From assembly GCA_016711505.1 (NCBI GenBank), contig JADJSV010000016.1, positions 95,806 to 159,805 of the forward strand: a stretch of DNA of 64,000 nucleotides. The letters are read 5' to 3'. The translations under genes and the position numbers were made by a program. The notes under the pieces are model-generated. The model saw only the letters and a list, made by a program, of their open reading frames with translations, did no database searches and had not been told where the DNA came from. Below, one piece after another: positions 28,214-37,513 of this stretch (its first letter is position 1; every line of letters starts with the position of its first letter). The stretch is from Bacteroidota bacterium. Its GTDB lineage: Bacteria > Bacteroidota > Bacteroidia > AKYH767-A > 2013-40CM-41-45.

Positions 28214-29827
28214 TTATTTTTCTGTTTCAGGTTTAATTGTAAAATCCCACTTAACATCAACATCCCAGTTACTTCTTACCGTAATTTTTTCCGGATAGTA
28301 TTTTGTTGATTCAGGCTGAATTTTTTTCATCAAATTTCCTGAATCCCACATGTTATTTCCGTTTGCATCATCAATGAGCTTCACCCTGTATAGTTTCGGA
28401 TCGAGGTATGAATATTGAATTGCAGTATCTCCTTTTACATACGATTGCCGGACTACAAAATCATTGTCATCCAAAAGCTGAACTATTACATTCGCCTTGA
28501 TTGCTGACAATTTTAACATCATAGTACCGTAATAAGTTTCAGGGCGGACTGTCCATTCCAAAATGGTGGTATCATTCTTCAATCCATAAATATCAGTTGC
28601 TGTCCCGGGAGGAATGAATAATTCATATTCAGATTTTTCTACCCATTTAGCATCGATTAGAAAAGACGATTTTATACTATCGGTAAAAAAGGTTTTGTAA
28701 TCAGAAACTACAACAGTATCCCTCTTCAAAACAAATGCACTTTCATTTAAGCTCACCAATGGATGATTGCTCATCACTTTATAAGGTAAGTAAAAATGAT
28801 GTTCTGATGTTTTATCAGCAGGCTCGAACAAAAGAGCAAATTTACCTCTTCCTGTTACCTGAGAATTTTGCTTGAATAACCGGACATCGACAGTATCCAT
28901 CTTCTTTCCGCCAAAATAATAAAAACTCAAAGAATCTACTTCTGTGTTTTTATAGAGTATCGTTAAAGAATCTTTCTGATCAGAAAATTCTTTTGAAAAT
29001 ATCTCCAACTTAGTAGTATCACTCAAAAAGTTAAGTTTAACTGTATCTGCTGCTGCTGAGAATACAAGTAAAACTTTTCCGGGGGATAAAGAAACGGACT
29101 TATTTAAACGCAGAGGCGGAGGTTCTTTGAATAATCTCATCTGAACTTTTTCATCACCGGCCTCAATCCTTGAATCAGCAAAGCCTATATGTTCTTCTCC
29201 ATTTGTATAAAGGTAATTTCCGTCTTTGTCTTCCAGTGCGATGAGCTTGTAATTACCGGGTGCAATATTGTTTATTGTAAACTCACCATTATCATTCGTT
29301 TTTGCAAAATAATTCGGACGTTGTTTGAATGGTAACGAATCATCGTTTCCTTTATAGATCATTGCAAGAAGATTCTTTTCTTTTTTATGATCAAAAGCGT
29401 ATTCAATCTTTCCACTTATTTTCAGTGAATCAACAACTGCTCCTGTTGAAAAAACAAACTGATAATTTTCCAGTGGATTACCTTCATTGTTATCGGTTAT
29501 TGAATTTCCAAAATTCAGAGTGTAAGTTGTATTCTCTTCCAATGTATCCTGAAAATGAATATAAACAGATTTCTTTTTGATCTTTGACTCAGGAGGATAT
29601 TTCAGTAAAGGAGAAACAACAAGCTGGGTAGAGATGTCTTTCAGCTGTACAAATTCATCAAATGTCAAAACAATATCTGTAGGCTTTGTATTGATCGAAT
29701 AATTTTCAGGAACAGTCTTCAGAACTTTTGGAGGAAGAATATCTTTCTCCCCACCTGATGGATCAACGCGGATCGCACATGATGTGAGAAGTACAAGCAG
29801 AAAATATATGGAAGCCTTTTTTATCAT
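28214..29827 (-). CDS. Ig-like (Big_5) domain lipoprotein
   Basis: The 537-residue protein opens with a lipoprotein signal (MIKKASIYFLLVLLTSC, Cys17) followed by DPSGGEKDILPPKVLKTVPEN. Residues about 30-130 form a Big_5 Ig-like domain (TDIVLTFDEFVQLKD, TYTLNFGNSITDNNEGN). A prealbumin-like carboxypeptidase-regulatory segment follows (NIAPGNYKLIALEDKDGN), and a similar one recurs near the C-terminus (RVKLIDDANGNNMWDSG). Such lipoproteins are common in Bacteroidetes, and their role is unknown. The ATG overlaps the stop of the GAF gene (ATGA at 29824-29827), which indicates translational coupling. Confidence 0.82.
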   Translation of the reverse strand: MIKKASIYFLLVLLTSCAIRVDPSGGEKDILPPKVLKTVPENYSINTKPTDIVLTFDEFVQLKDISTQLVVSPLLKYPPESKIKKKSVYIHFQDTLEENTTYTLNFGNSITDNNEGNPLENYQFVFSTGAVVDSLKISGKIEYAFDHKKEKNLLAMIYKGNDDSLPFKQRPNYFAKTNDNGEFTINNIAPGNYKLIALEDKDGNYLYTNGEEHIGFADSRIEAGDEKVQMRLFKEPPPLRLNKSVSLSPGKVLLVFSAAADTVKLNFLSDTTKLEIFSKEFSDQKDSLTILYKNTEVDSLSFYYFGGKKMDTVDVRLFKQNSQVTGRGKFALLFEPADKTSEHHFYLPYKVMSNHPLVSLNESAFVLKRDTVVVSDYKTFFTDSIKSSFLIDAKWVEKSEYELFIPPGTATDIYGLKNDTTILEWTVRPETYYGTMMLKLSAIKANVIVQLLDDNDFVVRQSYVKGDTAIQYSYLDPKLYRVKLIDDANGNNMWDSGNLMKKIQPESTKYYPEKITVRSNWDVDVKWDFTIKPETEK

Positions 29828-30318
29828 ACAAAGGCAGCGATCATTTTACATACTTCTTCAAGATACTTTCCATCAGTCTCATCAAAGTGCGAAACAAACT
29901 CACTGTCGACATCCAAAACTGCAACAACCATGTTGCCTTTAATAATTGGTACGACAATTTCCGATCTTGATAACGAACTGCAGGCAATATGTCCGGGAAA
30001 AAGATCAACATCAGGAACTATGATCGTTTCTGAATTCTCCCATGAAGTACCACAAACACCTTTCCCTTTCTGAATTCTCGTGCAAGCAACAGGTCCCTGA
30101 AACGGCCCTAAAACAAGTTCTTCACCTTTGGGAGATGGTTTAACAAAATATAACCCAATCCAGAAAAAAGAGAATGTATCTTTTAGTCCGGCGATGATGT
30201 TTCCAATATTTGCTAAACTATCCGGCTCTCCTTCTGTAAGTGCTTTCAATTGAGGTAAAAGTGCACTGTACTTTTCCGCCTTGCTCAGATGAGTTTCGAT
30301 GTGAATATTCTCAGACAT
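29824..30318 (-). CDS. Free methionine-(R)-sulfoxide reductase, GAF domain
   Basis: This GAF protein fits fRMsr (E. coli YebR/MsrC), which reduces free methionine-R-sulfoxide in the cytoplasm. From the preferred start at 30318 (MSENIHIETH) it has 164 residues. Three cysteines, C79, C89 and C113, lie in VACTRIQKGKGVCG and GHIACSSLSRSEIVV. Their 10- and 24-residue spacing equals that of the catalytic set known in the E. coli enzyme (C84, C94, C118). With msrB at 2931 the window covers both free and protein-bound R-sulfoxide repair. It heads a three-gene run with the Big_5 lipoprotein and the serine hydrolase. Confidence 0.92.
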   Translation of the reverse strand: MSENIHIETHLSKAEKYSALLPQLKALTEGEPDSLANIGNIIAGLKDTFSFFWIGLYFVKPSPKGEELVLGPFQGPVACTRIQKGKGVCGTSWENSETIIVPDVDLFPGHIACSSLSRSEIVVPIIKGNMVVAVLDVDSEFVSHFDETDGKYLEEVCKMIAAFV

Positions 30319-30330
30319 AATGTGCTGCAA

Positions 30331-30961
30331 AGATGGGAAATTTTACGGTTATTTTATCGGGAAATTAAAGGTCACAAAAAATTGCCTTTATCCTCGCTTT
30401 TCCCTGTCTTAAAATTCAATTCCGCGACTTGATGTACCGTTATTAAAATCGCTACGAATTCATGTTCGACTCCTCCGGAGTCGGAGGCCGCTGCCCTATT
30501 CCATAGCTACCAATGTGTGACCACTACGTGGTCCTGCAATTAATAATGGCTTATAAAACATTTGAGACATTTTTTTCGTGATCAGATTTGAATACATTTT
30601 TGAAATCCAAATTGTACAATTCACACAATTCAGATTCGACTACTCTAGAGTCAGGGCCGCTTCATTAATTCATTTTCTACACATGCGACCTTTTCGAGTC
30701 ATGGCAATCAATAGAAGTTCAAGAAACATTAGACAGAGAAAAGGTCGCCATCAAGAACTAAAGCCCAACGTAGAATGATTAATTTGTCTTGACCACGTTA
30801 GTGGTCACACATTTGTAGAAAAAAAACAAACCATGAACCGAAACGACTCCGGAGGAGTCGCACGTGGTCAATCGATATCTTTGAATTGAAAAAAATAATT
30901 AAGCGGCATGATTAATTAAATTCTAAATTAAAAAGATTGATTTAAAACGTCCAACCATATA
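30331..30961. repeat. 631-base gap holding a cluster of short GAC...GTC palindromes
   Basis: No gene is seen. Short palindromes cluster here: CGACTCCTCCGGAGTCG (30468), GACCACTACGTGGTC (30519), CGACTACTCTAGAGTC (30637), GACCACGTTAGTGGTC (30791) and CGACTCCGGAGGAGTCG (30844). GCGACCTTTT (about 30685) pairs with AAAAGGTCGC (30739). The copy at 30791 is followed by ACACATTTGTAGAAAA. The mixture of near-identical and inverted copies looks like a nest of small mobile or structural repeats. It separates comF from the GAF gene on the same strand. Confidence 0.75.
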
Positions 30962-31669
30962 TCATGCACAAGCAATCGAGGCAATCGACAATTTAGTCCC
31001 GGGAATTTCAAGTAAGGCTTCCGCACATGAAATCAAAGTGGACCCTGTGGTGATCACATCATCTATCAACAAAATATTCTTATCTGCCGGAGCTAATTCT
31101 TTATTGACGCTAAATACATTGTCCATATTTAAATAGCGCTCAAACCGGTGTTTTCTTGTCTGCGTCTCTGTTTCTTTATTCCGATAGATCATTTGTGGTT
31201 CAAAGACGGCATTCATACTTTTTGCAAAACCTTCTGCAATGAAATCACTTTGATTATAACCCCGGATCTTCAGTTTTTTCTCATGCAAAGGAACAGGAAC
31301 AACGATATCAGGCACAGGAAATGGCGACCCTTTGATATCAGAACCCATCAGCTGTCCGATATACATTCCAACATCTTTGCGGTCTTTGTATTTCAATTTA
31401 TGAATTAACCTTTGCACCTTCTCCCCTTTGCTGAAATAATAGTACCCGGTTGCTGCTTGTATAGGAACTTTTCCCCAGAAATGCTTGGCAACAGGATTAA
31501 TAGTTTGCAAGTGAAAGTTAGTACGCGGTAAATAAAATTTACAGAATGTACATAAACATTCTTCGCCCATTAGCAATGGCCGATCACATGCGGCACAAAG
31601 CGTCGGATAAAAAATCCATAGCAGATCGTCTGACATTTTTTTGATTCGGTTTTTCATTTTTGATTTCAA
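30962..31669 (-). CDS. comF: ComF family protein (phosphoribosyltransferase-like)
   Basis: The 235-residue protein has an N-terminal zinc-finger-like part (LCAACDRPLLMGEECLCTFC) and a C-terminal phosphoribosyltransferase domain with the PRPP loop LLIDDVITTGST. ComF proteins take part in DNA uptake in naturally competent bacteria, though the biochemical role is not settled. A Met five codons further in is an alternative start. With the truncated dprA at 12.5 kb this is the second competence-linked gene in the window. Confidence 0.88.
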   Translation of the reverse strand: MKSKMKNRIKKMSDDLLWIFYPTLCAACDRPLLMGEECLCTFCKFYLPRTNFHLQTINPVAKHFWGKVPIQAATGYYYFSKGEKVQRLIHKLKYKDRKDVGMYIGQLMGSDIKGSPFPVPDIVVPVPLHEKKLKIRGYNQSDFIAEGFAKSMNAVFEPQMIYRNKETETQTRKHRFERYLNMDNVFSVNKELAPADKNILLIDDVITTGSTLISCAEALLEIPGTKLSIASIACA

Positions 31670-31721
31670 AAATCGTCAACAAAAACCGGAATCGTAACCG
31701 CATAAAATAAGAGAAGTGGTA

Positions 31722-32393
31722 TTACTTTCTTTTGGTTCCTCTGTAAACTGAAATAATATAATCTATGCTATCCAAAGTTACATTGATGTCTGTCTTTTTC
31801 AGATCAAAATCTTTTTTTAAAAGCATTATAAATGGCGAGGCAAATTTTCTGTTAGGTTCGCTTAAGAGCAAGACACCATCAGGTTTCAAAATATTTTCTA
31901 TGGCATTTTTCAAAGGCTCAAACGACCGGCTTTCATAGGCAACATCAGAAGCAATTATGACATCTGTTTTCGCTATTGGACTCACATGACGCCAATCCAA
32001 TAATTGTCCGGCAAACTTTGCCGACAAATTTTTCTTCCAGTTACTCTCTGCGAAATCAAGTGCCTCCTGAAGGTAATCTGTCATGGTGACCATTCCACCA
32101 CACAAAGCTGCAACAATACCGGGCAATCCTAATCCGCAGCCTATTTCAAGAACATGTTTATCCTTTACAATTTCAGTATGCGATTCGATATATTCTGAAA
32201 TTCCGATCGCTGATGGCCAGAGATCGGCCCAGTATGGCATTCTTTCATCGACAATATTCAGATCCGATGGAGCTTTCGAAAGTAATTGATTGAAAAGTTT
32301 ATCAATGTCTCTGATCCGTGATACTTTTACCAAATGATCTTTAAGCTGCAGATCAAAGTCGATCGCAAATTCAGAATAGTTCAAATCAGACAT
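31722..32393 (-). CDS. Class I SAM-dependent methyltransferase (Methyltransf_16-like)
   Basis: The 223-residue protein has SAM-binding motif I as VLEIGCGLGLPGIVAAL and the later motif DVIIASDVAYES. The preceding YWADLWPSAIGISEYI block is typical of the lysine/nicotinamide N-methyltransferase-like group. The likely substrate is a protein or small molecule but cannot be told. It lies six bases downstream of the T9SS protein stop (32400) on the same strand, and 52 bp upstream of comF. Confidence 0.85.
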   Translation of the reverse strand: MSDLNYSEFAIDFDLQLKDHLVKVSRIRDIDKLFNQLLSKAPSDLNIVDERMPYWADLWPSAIGISEYIESHTEIVKDKHVLEIGCGLGLPGIVAALCGGMVTMTDYLQEALDFAESNWKKNLSAKFAGQLLDWRHVSPIAKTDVIIASDVAYESRSFEPLKNAIENILKPDGVLLLSEPNRKFASPFIMLLKKDFDLKKTDINVTLDSIDYIISVYRGTKRK

Positions 32394-32399
32394 TCAATT

Positions 32400-34612
32400 C
32401 TAATTTGATTGAGTGATAACAACTTTTCTCACTACATCAGATTCTCCTGTACGGATATGAATGAAATAAATTCCGGATGCCAGTTTTGAAGTATTGAAAA
32501 CGGTGTAACCATCAATCAGCAATTTCTCGTCGACTTTTCTGCCATGTAAATCATACATCAGACATTTTGTATTCAAGGATCCTGATCTCAATTTCACGAT
32601 CAGATTTTCAGTTGCCGGATTTGGATAAACACTTATCTCTTTGTCAGAAGAAGATTCAAATGTGGAATTGACAATATCCTGATAAAATACCTGCACTCCG
32701 CCTCCGTATAATCCAACAATTATATCATCCTTCTGATCATTGTTCAGATCACCTCCGCAAATTGAAGTATGAGGACCATAACGGTTTCCAAGATATTTTG
32801 AAACTACAGTATCAAGGACAGTAAACGTACCGGACAGATTTCCATCAATATTACCAAGCAAATAAATGTCACCACTCATAGTAGTCACCAGCATTTTTGT
32901 ATCATTATTTTGCCGGAATATATATGTTGTAGAATAAGAATCAGTTGATGGAGCAACATTAAAACTAAATCCACTAAACAAACTAATAGTCGGCGTAACA
33001 GTAAAGAATGGAATCGTTGCCGAGCCTACATTCTCGAAATAACTTAAAGACCCATTTTTTTCACCTGTTAAAAGATCCAGTTTCCCGTCCTGATTCACAT
33101 CAAATATCTGCACAGAAGCACCATTACCTACATCAATTGACATATACATAGCAGTAATAAAAACAAAACTTCCACCATCATTCCGGTAGTAGATCAATTC
33201 TCCTGAATCAATTCCTATCAGAAGATCTTTGTCTCCATCAGCATCCAAATCACCAAAAGCAGGAGAAAGTTTACCCATATAATTTTGTGAAATCAGATTC
33301 AAATAGTCATCCGTTACAAATTCAAATGACGGTATCGTTGCTGTACCGGTATTCCTGTACAATGCCAATCCGGTGGAATAAGTGGATGGAGTAATCGTCT
33401 TTTTCTTATTTGCAATTACCAGATCAAGCAATCCGTCATTATCATAATCAAAGAGTGCAGGAGCAGCAGCTTCACCAACATCAATCATCTGATCTGCAAG
33501 AAAATTTCTTTTTATATAATCAAATATCGGTTGACTATCCGTTCCTGTATTATGGTAATAGATCGTTCCATTATTATTTTCATATTCATAATTTGAAACT
33601 ACAAGATCGCGGATCTGATCATTGTCGACATCAACATATGAATGCATGGCGAATGATTGAATATTAACCGGCACATTATAAGAAGGAAATGCTGTGTCCT
33701 GTGATACCATAAAATCTGTTCCACTTGCAGGAGCATTTACAACAAGTAAACTGTTTTTTGTTTGCGAATCACCTATCAATGCATCCATATCTCCATCGCC
33801 ATCGATATCGATCGTAGCGATGTTAGCATAAGTATCGTCCATAGGTGCAGCAACAGACATATCATAATTATCATTGGGATTTGAAAAACAGTTGATGTTA
33901 AAAACCTACAGTTACATCAGCATACGCACCTGAACGCAGAGCAAATTTTCCCCATGCATATGTTTCTGATTACATAATCATTCAGTGTATCACACACTCC
34001 ATGATGCTCCATTGACATATTCTTATAATAAGCAAAAGCTCCAACACATTGAAACTGTTGTCCGATGATATCCATATCGCCATCACCATCGATGTCATTA
34101 AAGTTCGGCATTAACAATGCACTGGCAAAAATATTGGCAGGACCACCGGCACCGCCATCTACAAGCATTGTTGAATCAATAAGTGTAAAATGTAATCCAC
34201 CCGGAGGAGAATCATTGATGTATTGAGAGATACTGTTGTTTCTGAATCCTACGGTAAATAGATCCGGCTTTTCATCACAATTGTAATCGTATAAAAATGC
34301 CCATCCGGTCATTTTCGGAAAAATATTTTCATACTCCGGTGCATAACGCCAGCAATTTGATCCGGAAGTTCCAGTGTTAATATATGTTGTAACGCGATTA
34401 TCACTTCTGTCAAAAGCGAAAAGATCGATCAGTCCGTCATCATTCAAATCGATATTGGAGAAAAGAGGATAATTTAATCCGCCTGCCCAGGGCATTTGAA
34501 GTTGTGATCCATTTACAACAGGGATATTCATCGTCCTGTTAAAATACATTTGGGCATGGGAAATACCTGCCAATAACAGTAAACTGAAGAGTACTACTAA
34601 TTTCTTATTCAT
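32400..34612 (-). CDS. FG-GAP/VCBS-repeat T9SS cargo protein, broken by two frameshifts
   Basis: The start at 34612 gives a signal peptide (MNKKLVVLFSLLLLAGISHAQ). FG-GAP repeats with calcium-type loops recur throughout (NIDLNDDGLIDLFAFD, DIDGDGDMDIIG, FDYDNDGLLDLVIA, DLDADGDKDLLIG), as in integrin-like propellers. The end is a type A sorting domain (EISVYPNPATENLIVK and ASGIYFIHI). The frame is lost at about 33965 and again at about 33897. A middle stretch (ETYAWGKFALRSGAYADVTV) is read in the third frame, and each break fits one extra base. Corrected length is about 737 residues. The product should be exported by T9SS and anchored or released at the cell surface. Confidence 0.82.
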
Positions 34613-34728
34613 ATGTAAATATACCCGATTTTCAGTCATGAAAAGTCACAACAAATAAAAAATAACCAATAGGTGAAAGTGGATAACGTCCTTCGAAAAA
34701 CGAATCCCGAATTATATACTACAAAAAA

Positions 34729-35088
34729 TCAATTTTTGTGCTGCGAAATAAACATAGCATAATCCAGCTTACTTAGAAGCGAAGGAATATGAGTAGAATG
34801 TTCGGATAATGACTCTGTATTGAAATCAAGCGCATCTCTGAAATTTACCAGAAGATCTGCATGAATATGAAAAAGGGAGTCGGGTTTATGATTGATGTCC
34901 ATATACTGACGGACAACCTGCGTGATCATTTCTTTTAACTCAGGTTCTGAAACCTGATGTTCTTTTAATTTATCATCAATATCAAATTCTCTTTGTCCAC
35001 TTAAGATTCTTTCAAATGAATCCAGTTGCAGCTCGCAAACACGCTTCATCAGCTGCTCTTCATGATGAGTAAGATTTAGTTTTACCAT
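34729..35088 (-). CDS. Hypothetical protein of 119 residues
   Basis: The frame is open from 35124, but a good promoter lies at 35110-35139, so translation more likely starts at ATG 35088 (MVKLNLTHHEEQLMKRVCEL). The product is mostly helical and charged, with no signal peptide or membrane span and one cysteine. The family is not recognised. It stands alone between two T9SS cargo genes on the same strand. Confidence 0.6.
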   Translation of the reverse strand: MVKLNLTHHEEQLMKRVCELQLDSFERILSGQREFDIDDKLKEHQVSEPELKEMITQVVRQYMDINHKPDSLFHIHADLLVNFRDALDFNTESLSEHSTHIPSLLSKLDYAMFISQHKN

Positions 35089-35109
35089 ATTTATCTTTCC
35101 GTCTTGAGG

Positions 35110-35139
35110 CAAAGATAAAAGCACATTTCAATTCCACAA
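35110..35139 (-). promoter_or_regulatory. Bacteroidetes-type promoter for the hypothetical gene
   Basis: On the minus strand TTG (35137-35139), a 19-base spacer and TATCTTTG (35110-35117) match the -33 TTG / -7 TAnnTTTG consensus. Transcription would start at about 35104, which supports ATG 35088 over the upstream ATG at 35124. Confidence 0.6.
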
Positions 35140-35211
35140 GTGATTTTTTTCATGTCGAAAAAATAATTGTGAACTGATTGCCGGAAAAACTTTCTGAAAA
35201 TTGCGGTGAAT

Positions 35212-37257
35212 TTATTGCTTCACAATAATCGAAGAACCTTCGCCGAGTGAAGTTTTCACTCTCAAAAGATATGATCCTGAAGGAAATTCATCTCCAAGAA
35301 CAACCTGATCAATGATCTTCTCTCTGTTAAAAATTAACTTTCCTGTAAGATCATAAACCTGAACATCAAAAAGAGAATTCATTCTGACTACAAAATTCCC
35401 TGCGAATGGATTGGGATATGTTTCAAAACTGATTTTAGAATTCTCATCAATTCCATTACACGCATCAATAGTCACAAAAATCGTATCCCTGTTAGCACAG
35501 GCAAACGTGTTTGTCGCAATTAAAATAAAACGGAATGAGCCTAATCCTCTGCCTGAACTATCTACAGTAATTGAAGGAGTGTTTGCACCTGTCGACCAGG
35601 CATAAGTACTAAAACTTCCACCATTGAGAACGATAGAAGAATTTGAACAAATTGTAGTATCTGCTCCAAGATTAACAGTCGGAATCGGATTTACAACTAT
35701 GCTTTGTCCGGCAGAATTTGAGCAACTGTTTGCATCGGTATAAGTGTATGTCAGATTATGCGTTCCAGCACCTGCAATACCTGTAAAGAAAGTTGATCCG
35801 CCAACACCGGGACCGCTATATGTTCCGCCTGCGGGACTTCCCTGAGATAAGGCAACAGGTCCAGTATTCTGACATACATTTGGTAATGCAGAAAACGAAA
35901 CTGCAGGAATACCATTCACAAGAATTGACTCTGAAGATTCGTCAGAACAGCCATTGATGTCAGTATAGGTGTAGGTAATATTAAAAGTTCCTTCACCTGC
36001 TGTTGAAGGACTGAATTGATTACTCGTTACAGCAGTTCCGGTATATGTACCACCGACAGGACTACCGCCAGTCAAAGTAAATGCAGCTGTGTTGACGCAT
36101 GTCGATTGCAAATTAGAAAATGAAACAGTTGGCAATGGATTTACTGATAGTGTATTTGTTGCTGTATCAGAACAACCCTGTGCAGTTGCAATGTATGTTA
36201 TAGTATGCGCTCCGTCTCCGGCAGTTGCCGGATTGAAAATATCATTTCCATTTACTCCTGTTCCTGAGTAGTCTCCTCCTGCAGGCGAACCACCACTCAT
36301 TGCAAATGGAGATGCATCAATACAAACATCTGCCAGTGTACTTAAAGTTACAACCGGTGCACTTTTAATATTTATATTTCTGGTGGCTGTATCAATACAT
36401 CCGTGAATATCAGTATAGGTATATCCGATCTGATTGTTTCCGGGACCTGGTATTGTCGGATCTAATTCACTTGCAGTAACTCCTGTTCCAAAATAAGTTC
36501 CTCCGGCCGGATTTCCACCTGAGAGCTCAACAATACCTTCATTTATACAAATGGATTGAAATGAACTTAAGGTTACCAATGGTAATTGATTCACAATTAC
36601 TGTCAAAGTTTTTGAATCCTGACAACCACCAACATCAGTCCCAGTAACTGTATATGTTGTTGTAGAAACAGGAATTGCAGTAACGATTGGATCAGAATTA
36701 CTGGACAAAGTTCCTGAAGGTGTCCATGAATAAGTCAATGCACCACTTGCTTGCAGTTGAACACTGTCACCTATACAAATATCTCCTGAAGAAGAAAGTA
36801 CAGTAAGCGAAATTCCCGGCGCGATCTCATTTGACTCCGGATAACCTGTAAGCAGATAATTCGTTCCGCCACCGTTTCCATTGAATTCAAAACTTGCGAA
36901 AAAGTATTCTGTTCCGCCATCTAATCCACTGATAGTTGTACTTGATCCACTACCGTTGTAAACAACAAAGTTTCCATTCCCCAGATTTGATCCGGTTCCA
37001 TAAATCGATCCGCCATTATAGCCTGTTCCATCTACCGGAAATTCCGATACCGGAGAACCTGCATTTGCTATGATCAATCTGCGGTTTCCATCTCCTGGAA
37101 AAAAATTCAGATTGATCTCGTTACAAGAACCTGCAGTAGCCGATAATGTCAAGGTTGGAATAATGGGTTGCTGGGCAAACGCACTTCCATAAGAAGATGT
37201 AAATAAAAGAAAAAAGCAAAAGATCATTTTTAGCGGTGTGTGGAAGTTCAGTTTCAT
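35212..37257 (-). CDS. T9SS cargo protein with tandem Ig-like repeats
   Basis: The 681-residue protein has a signal peptide (LKMIFCFFLLFTSSYGSAFAQ). An N-terminal module (about 30-145) is shared with the neighbour at 37514 (pattern PVDGTxY...GNGNFVVYNGSG...YFFASFEFNGNG). An Ig-like repeat (about 150-225) follows, and then four tandem repeats of about 77 residues each (about 225-535; pattern CxNxxxxxLxGGxPxGGxYxGxGVxxxxFxPxxAGxGxxxxTYTYTDxxGC). Another Ig-like unit and a type A sorting domain (FETYPNPFAGNFVVR, SGSYLLRVK) end the protein. The build suggests a long surface adhesin-like or structural protein. Repeats of similar sequence make deletion or expansion likely between strains. Confidence 0.88.
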   Translation of the reverse strand: MKLNFHTPLKMIFCFFLLFTSSYGSAFAQQPIIPTLTLSATAGSCNEINLNFFPGDGNRRLIIANAGSPVSEFPVDGTGYNGGSIYGTGSNLGNGNFVVYNGSGSSTTISGLDGGTEYFFASFEFNGNGGGTNYLLTGYPESNEIAPGISLTVLSSSGDICIGDSVQLQASGALTYSWTPSGTLSSNSDPIVTAIPVSTTTYTVTGTDVGGCQDSKTLTVIVNQLPLVTLSSFQSICINEGIVELSGGNPAGGTYFGTGVTASELDPTIPGPGNNQIGYTYTDIHGCIDTATRNINIKSAPVVTLSTLADVCIDASPFAMSGGSPAGGDYSGTGVNGNDIFNPATAGDGAHTITYIATAQGCSDTATNTLSVNPLPTVSFSNLQSTCVNTAAFTLTGGSPVGGTYTGTAVTSNQFSPSTAGEGTFNITYTYTDINGCSDESSESILVNGIPAVSFSALPNVCQNTGPVALSQGSPAGGTYSGPGVGGSTFFTGIAGAGTHNLTYTYTDANSCSNSAGQSIVVNPIPTVNLGADTTICSNSSIVLNGGSFSTYAWSTGANTPSITVDSSGRGLGSFRFILIATNTFACANRDTIFVTIDACNGIDENSKISFETYPNPFAGNFVVRMNSLFDVQVYDLTGKLIFNREKIIDQVVLGDEFPSGSYLLRVKTSLGEGSSIIVKQ

Positions 37258-37513
37258 TTTTTTTACTCTTTATTATTTGCTCTGATGATTCAATTCAGCA
37301 GATTTACATTTAAACAACGGTTTCAAAACAATGTTACCGAACCATGAATTTATGTTCGGCTTTTCATTTGCATTGCTTTAAGTGTTCAAGTTAATAAAAA
37401 GCAGGCGTTCGGCAAAAAAATCATTCGAAAATGCTATAAAAAATTTATGCCAACAGGGTTAAAATAATGCCTATTTCAGATTGATAGTCAACTATTTTTG
37501 AAAATAACAGGGC

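Noticed and set aside
35700..37000. Regular repeats that could suggest a CRISPR array
   Set aside because: They are in-frame 77-residue protein repeats of a T9SS gene. Repeat and spacer lengths do not fit CRISPR and no cas genes are present.
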